Below, in pieces: positions 63,182 to 64,000 of a stretch of DNA of 64,000 nt. Below the pieces are notes generated by a model. The model saw only the letters and a program-made list of their open reading frames with translations, searched no databases and was not told where the DNA came from. A program made the translations under genes and the position numbers. The stretch is from Halobellus rufus (GTDB lineage: Archaea > Halobacteriota > Halobacteria > Halobacteriales > Haloferacaceae). The DNA lies in the NCBI RefSeq assembly GCF_000739575.1, contig NZ_BBJO01000003.1, positions 1-64,000 on the forward strand, read 5' to 3'. The stretch's first letter is position 1. Each line of letters opens with the position of its first letter.

Positions 63182-63745
63182 ATGAAGCCGGCCCGCATCG
63201 ATTTCGTCACCGATCTCGCCTACGGCGTAACGATCTTCGTCGCGATCGGGATCATCCTCCTCATCGGAACGGGGATCGGAATCGCGTTCGGACTGGGTGT
63301 GCTGCTCTCCTACGTGATCCACATCGGGTGGAAGATGTCCCGGTTCGATCCCGATTGGATGACCCGGGAGGTGGCAGACCGACTCGAAGACACCGTCAGC
63401 GAAGAAGTCGAGAAGACTGTCGGCGATACGGTGAGCAAGGAAGTCGAGAAGACCGTTGGCGATACGGTGAGCAAGGAGGTAGAGAAGACTGTCGGGGATA
63501 CAGTGAGCAAAGAAGTCGAGAAGACCGTCGAAGAAGTGGAAAAAACCGTCGAAGACACGGTGAGTAAGAAGGTCGAGAAGACCGTCGAGGAGACAGTGAG
63601 TAAAGAGGTCGACGAAGTCGCCGAAAAGGTCGGCGAGACGGTCACCGAGGAAGTGACCGAGAAAGTCGAACAGACGGTCAGTGAGGAAATCGAGGGGGCG
63701 ATAGACGAGGACGGGAAGAACGCGGAGCCGACTGAGGAGTCCTGA
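63182..63745 (+). CDS. Membrane-anchored protein with 12-residue repeats
   Basis: This 187-residue protein has a hydrophobic segment (about residues 14-45) that may cross the membrane once or twice, then a long, highly charged helical tail. In the tail the motif DTVSKEVEKTVG repeats about four times exactly or nearly so (residues about 70-117) and then degenerates (EEVEKTVE, ETVSKEVDEV, VTEEVTEKVEQ). The Val residues recur every 4 positions, so it is predicted as an amphipathic or LEA-like helix. Function is unknown. The start is ATG 63182; a GTG further upstream is less likely. Confidence 0.75.
   Translation: MKPARIDFVTDLAYGVTIFVAIGIILLIGTGIGIAFGLGVLLSYVIHIGWKMSRFDPDWMTREVADRLEDTVSEEVEKTVGDTVSKEVEKTVGDTVSKEVEKTVGDTVSKEVEKTVEEVEKTVEDTVSKKVEKTVEETVSKEVDEVAEKVGETVTEEVTEKVEQTVSEEIEGAIDEDGKNAEPTEES
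63389..63532 (+). repeat. Four 36-nt tandem repeats
   Basis: Four contiguous 36-nt units (starting at 63389, 63425, 63461, 63497) encode the 12-residue motif. Units 2-4 differ mainly at third positions (tcgagaagac, tagagaagact), so purifying selection on the protein is indicated. The pattern continues less exactly to about 63680. Confidence 0.85.
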
Positions 63746-63881
63746 CCTCGAACTCGCCCGAGCCTGTCGTGGACCGGCGGCAGAGTGGACTCCGTTCCCT
63801 AATATAACTAAAGAGAATATTTGAAGTCCAGATAGTAACCAGAAATCATATTAATGGCGGCGTGGATGCTACGAGTACCGA

Positions 63882-64000
63882 ATGACTCGCGATCACATCT
63901 CCACGACACACATCGGAAGCCTCCCGCGGACGCCGGAACTGCTCGACCTTCTGACGCGCAAGCAGGACGGCGACGACGTCGACGAGGACGAGTGGCACGA
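63882..64000 (+). CDS. Methionine synthase II (MetE-like), 5' end only
   Basis: The first 39 codons read MTRDHISTTHIGSLPRTPEL and then DLLTRKQDGDDVDEDEWH, the opening of the cobalamin-independent methionine synthase family and related epoxyalkane:CoM transferase-like proteins. The conserved IGSLPR motif is visible. The gene runs off the window. A TATA-like CATATTAAT lies 24-32 nt before the ATG, predicting a leaderless mRNA. Confidence 0.85.
   Translation, partial: MTRDHISTTHIGSLPRTPELLDLLTRKQDGDDVDEDEWH

Overview
The window is chromosomal DNA from a halophilic archaeon (class Halobacteria). This is inferred from the very acidic proteomes, high-GC wobble positions, leaderless promoters with a TATA box about 25 nt before the start codon, archaeal genes (aIF5A, aIF2-beta, deoxyhypusine synthase, ribosomal protein S8e, CetZ, TrmB, coenzyme F420 genes, archaeosine RaSEA) and a halorhodopsin. 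The genus cannot be fixed from what is visible.

Layout. 1-9.1 kb: tRNA-Ile, FxsA, a YyaL-like protein, a TrmB regulator, the GTP cyclohydrolase MptA, small haloarchaeal proteins, an FAD/NAD oxidoreductase, NAD kinase and a KaiC-like ATPase. 9.1-15.9 kb: a complete phosphate system (pstS-pstC-pstA-pstB-phoU) facing an AbrB-PhoU fusion gene across a 350-nt region with paired palindromes. 15.9-18.9 kb: S8e, and a TrkA subunit flanked by two stand-alone RAM-domain genes. 18.9-22.4 kb: znuA-znuC-znuB-tmk. 22.5-32.6 kb: a frameshifted epimerase, CetZ1 with an overlapping membrane-protein gene, the F420 genes cofC, cofG and cofH, and purC, purS, purQ. 32.6-38.3 kb: archaeosine radical-SAM enzyme, a tungsten aldehyde oxidoreductase, an MBL hydrolase and a soluble chemotaxis transducer. 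38.4-42.4 kb: siroheme-dependent haem genes (ahbAB fusion, precorrin-2 dehydrogenase, hemA) and small genes. 42.4-49.3 kb: HAD phosphatase, two moeA genes, Hsp20 and a UbiB kinase. 49.4-53.8 kb: aIF5A with agmatinase, a Nif3 protein and deoxyhypusine synthase, then aIF2-beta. 53.8-57.2 kb: a looser region with a decayed segment and a halorhodopsin. 57.4-64 kb: DUF389 and CNNM-type membrane proteins, a frameshifted FAD oxidase, a PiT-like permease, a dodecad-repeat protein and the start of a MetE-like gene.

How the genes work together. Most of the window is core metabolism arranged in short operons: phosphate uptake and control, zinc-type metal uptake, F420 and purine synthesis, haem by the siroheme route, molybdenum or tungsten cofactor genes near a tungsten enzyme, and the aIF5A modification pathway beside its substrate.

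No CRISPR array, complete insertion sequence or obviously new defence system is visible. The most informative oddities are three one-base deletions in otherwise intact conserved genes (probably sequence errors), the paired palindromes in the pst control region, the TrkA gene with RAM partners, the cetZ-linked membrane protein and the 12-residue repeat protein.
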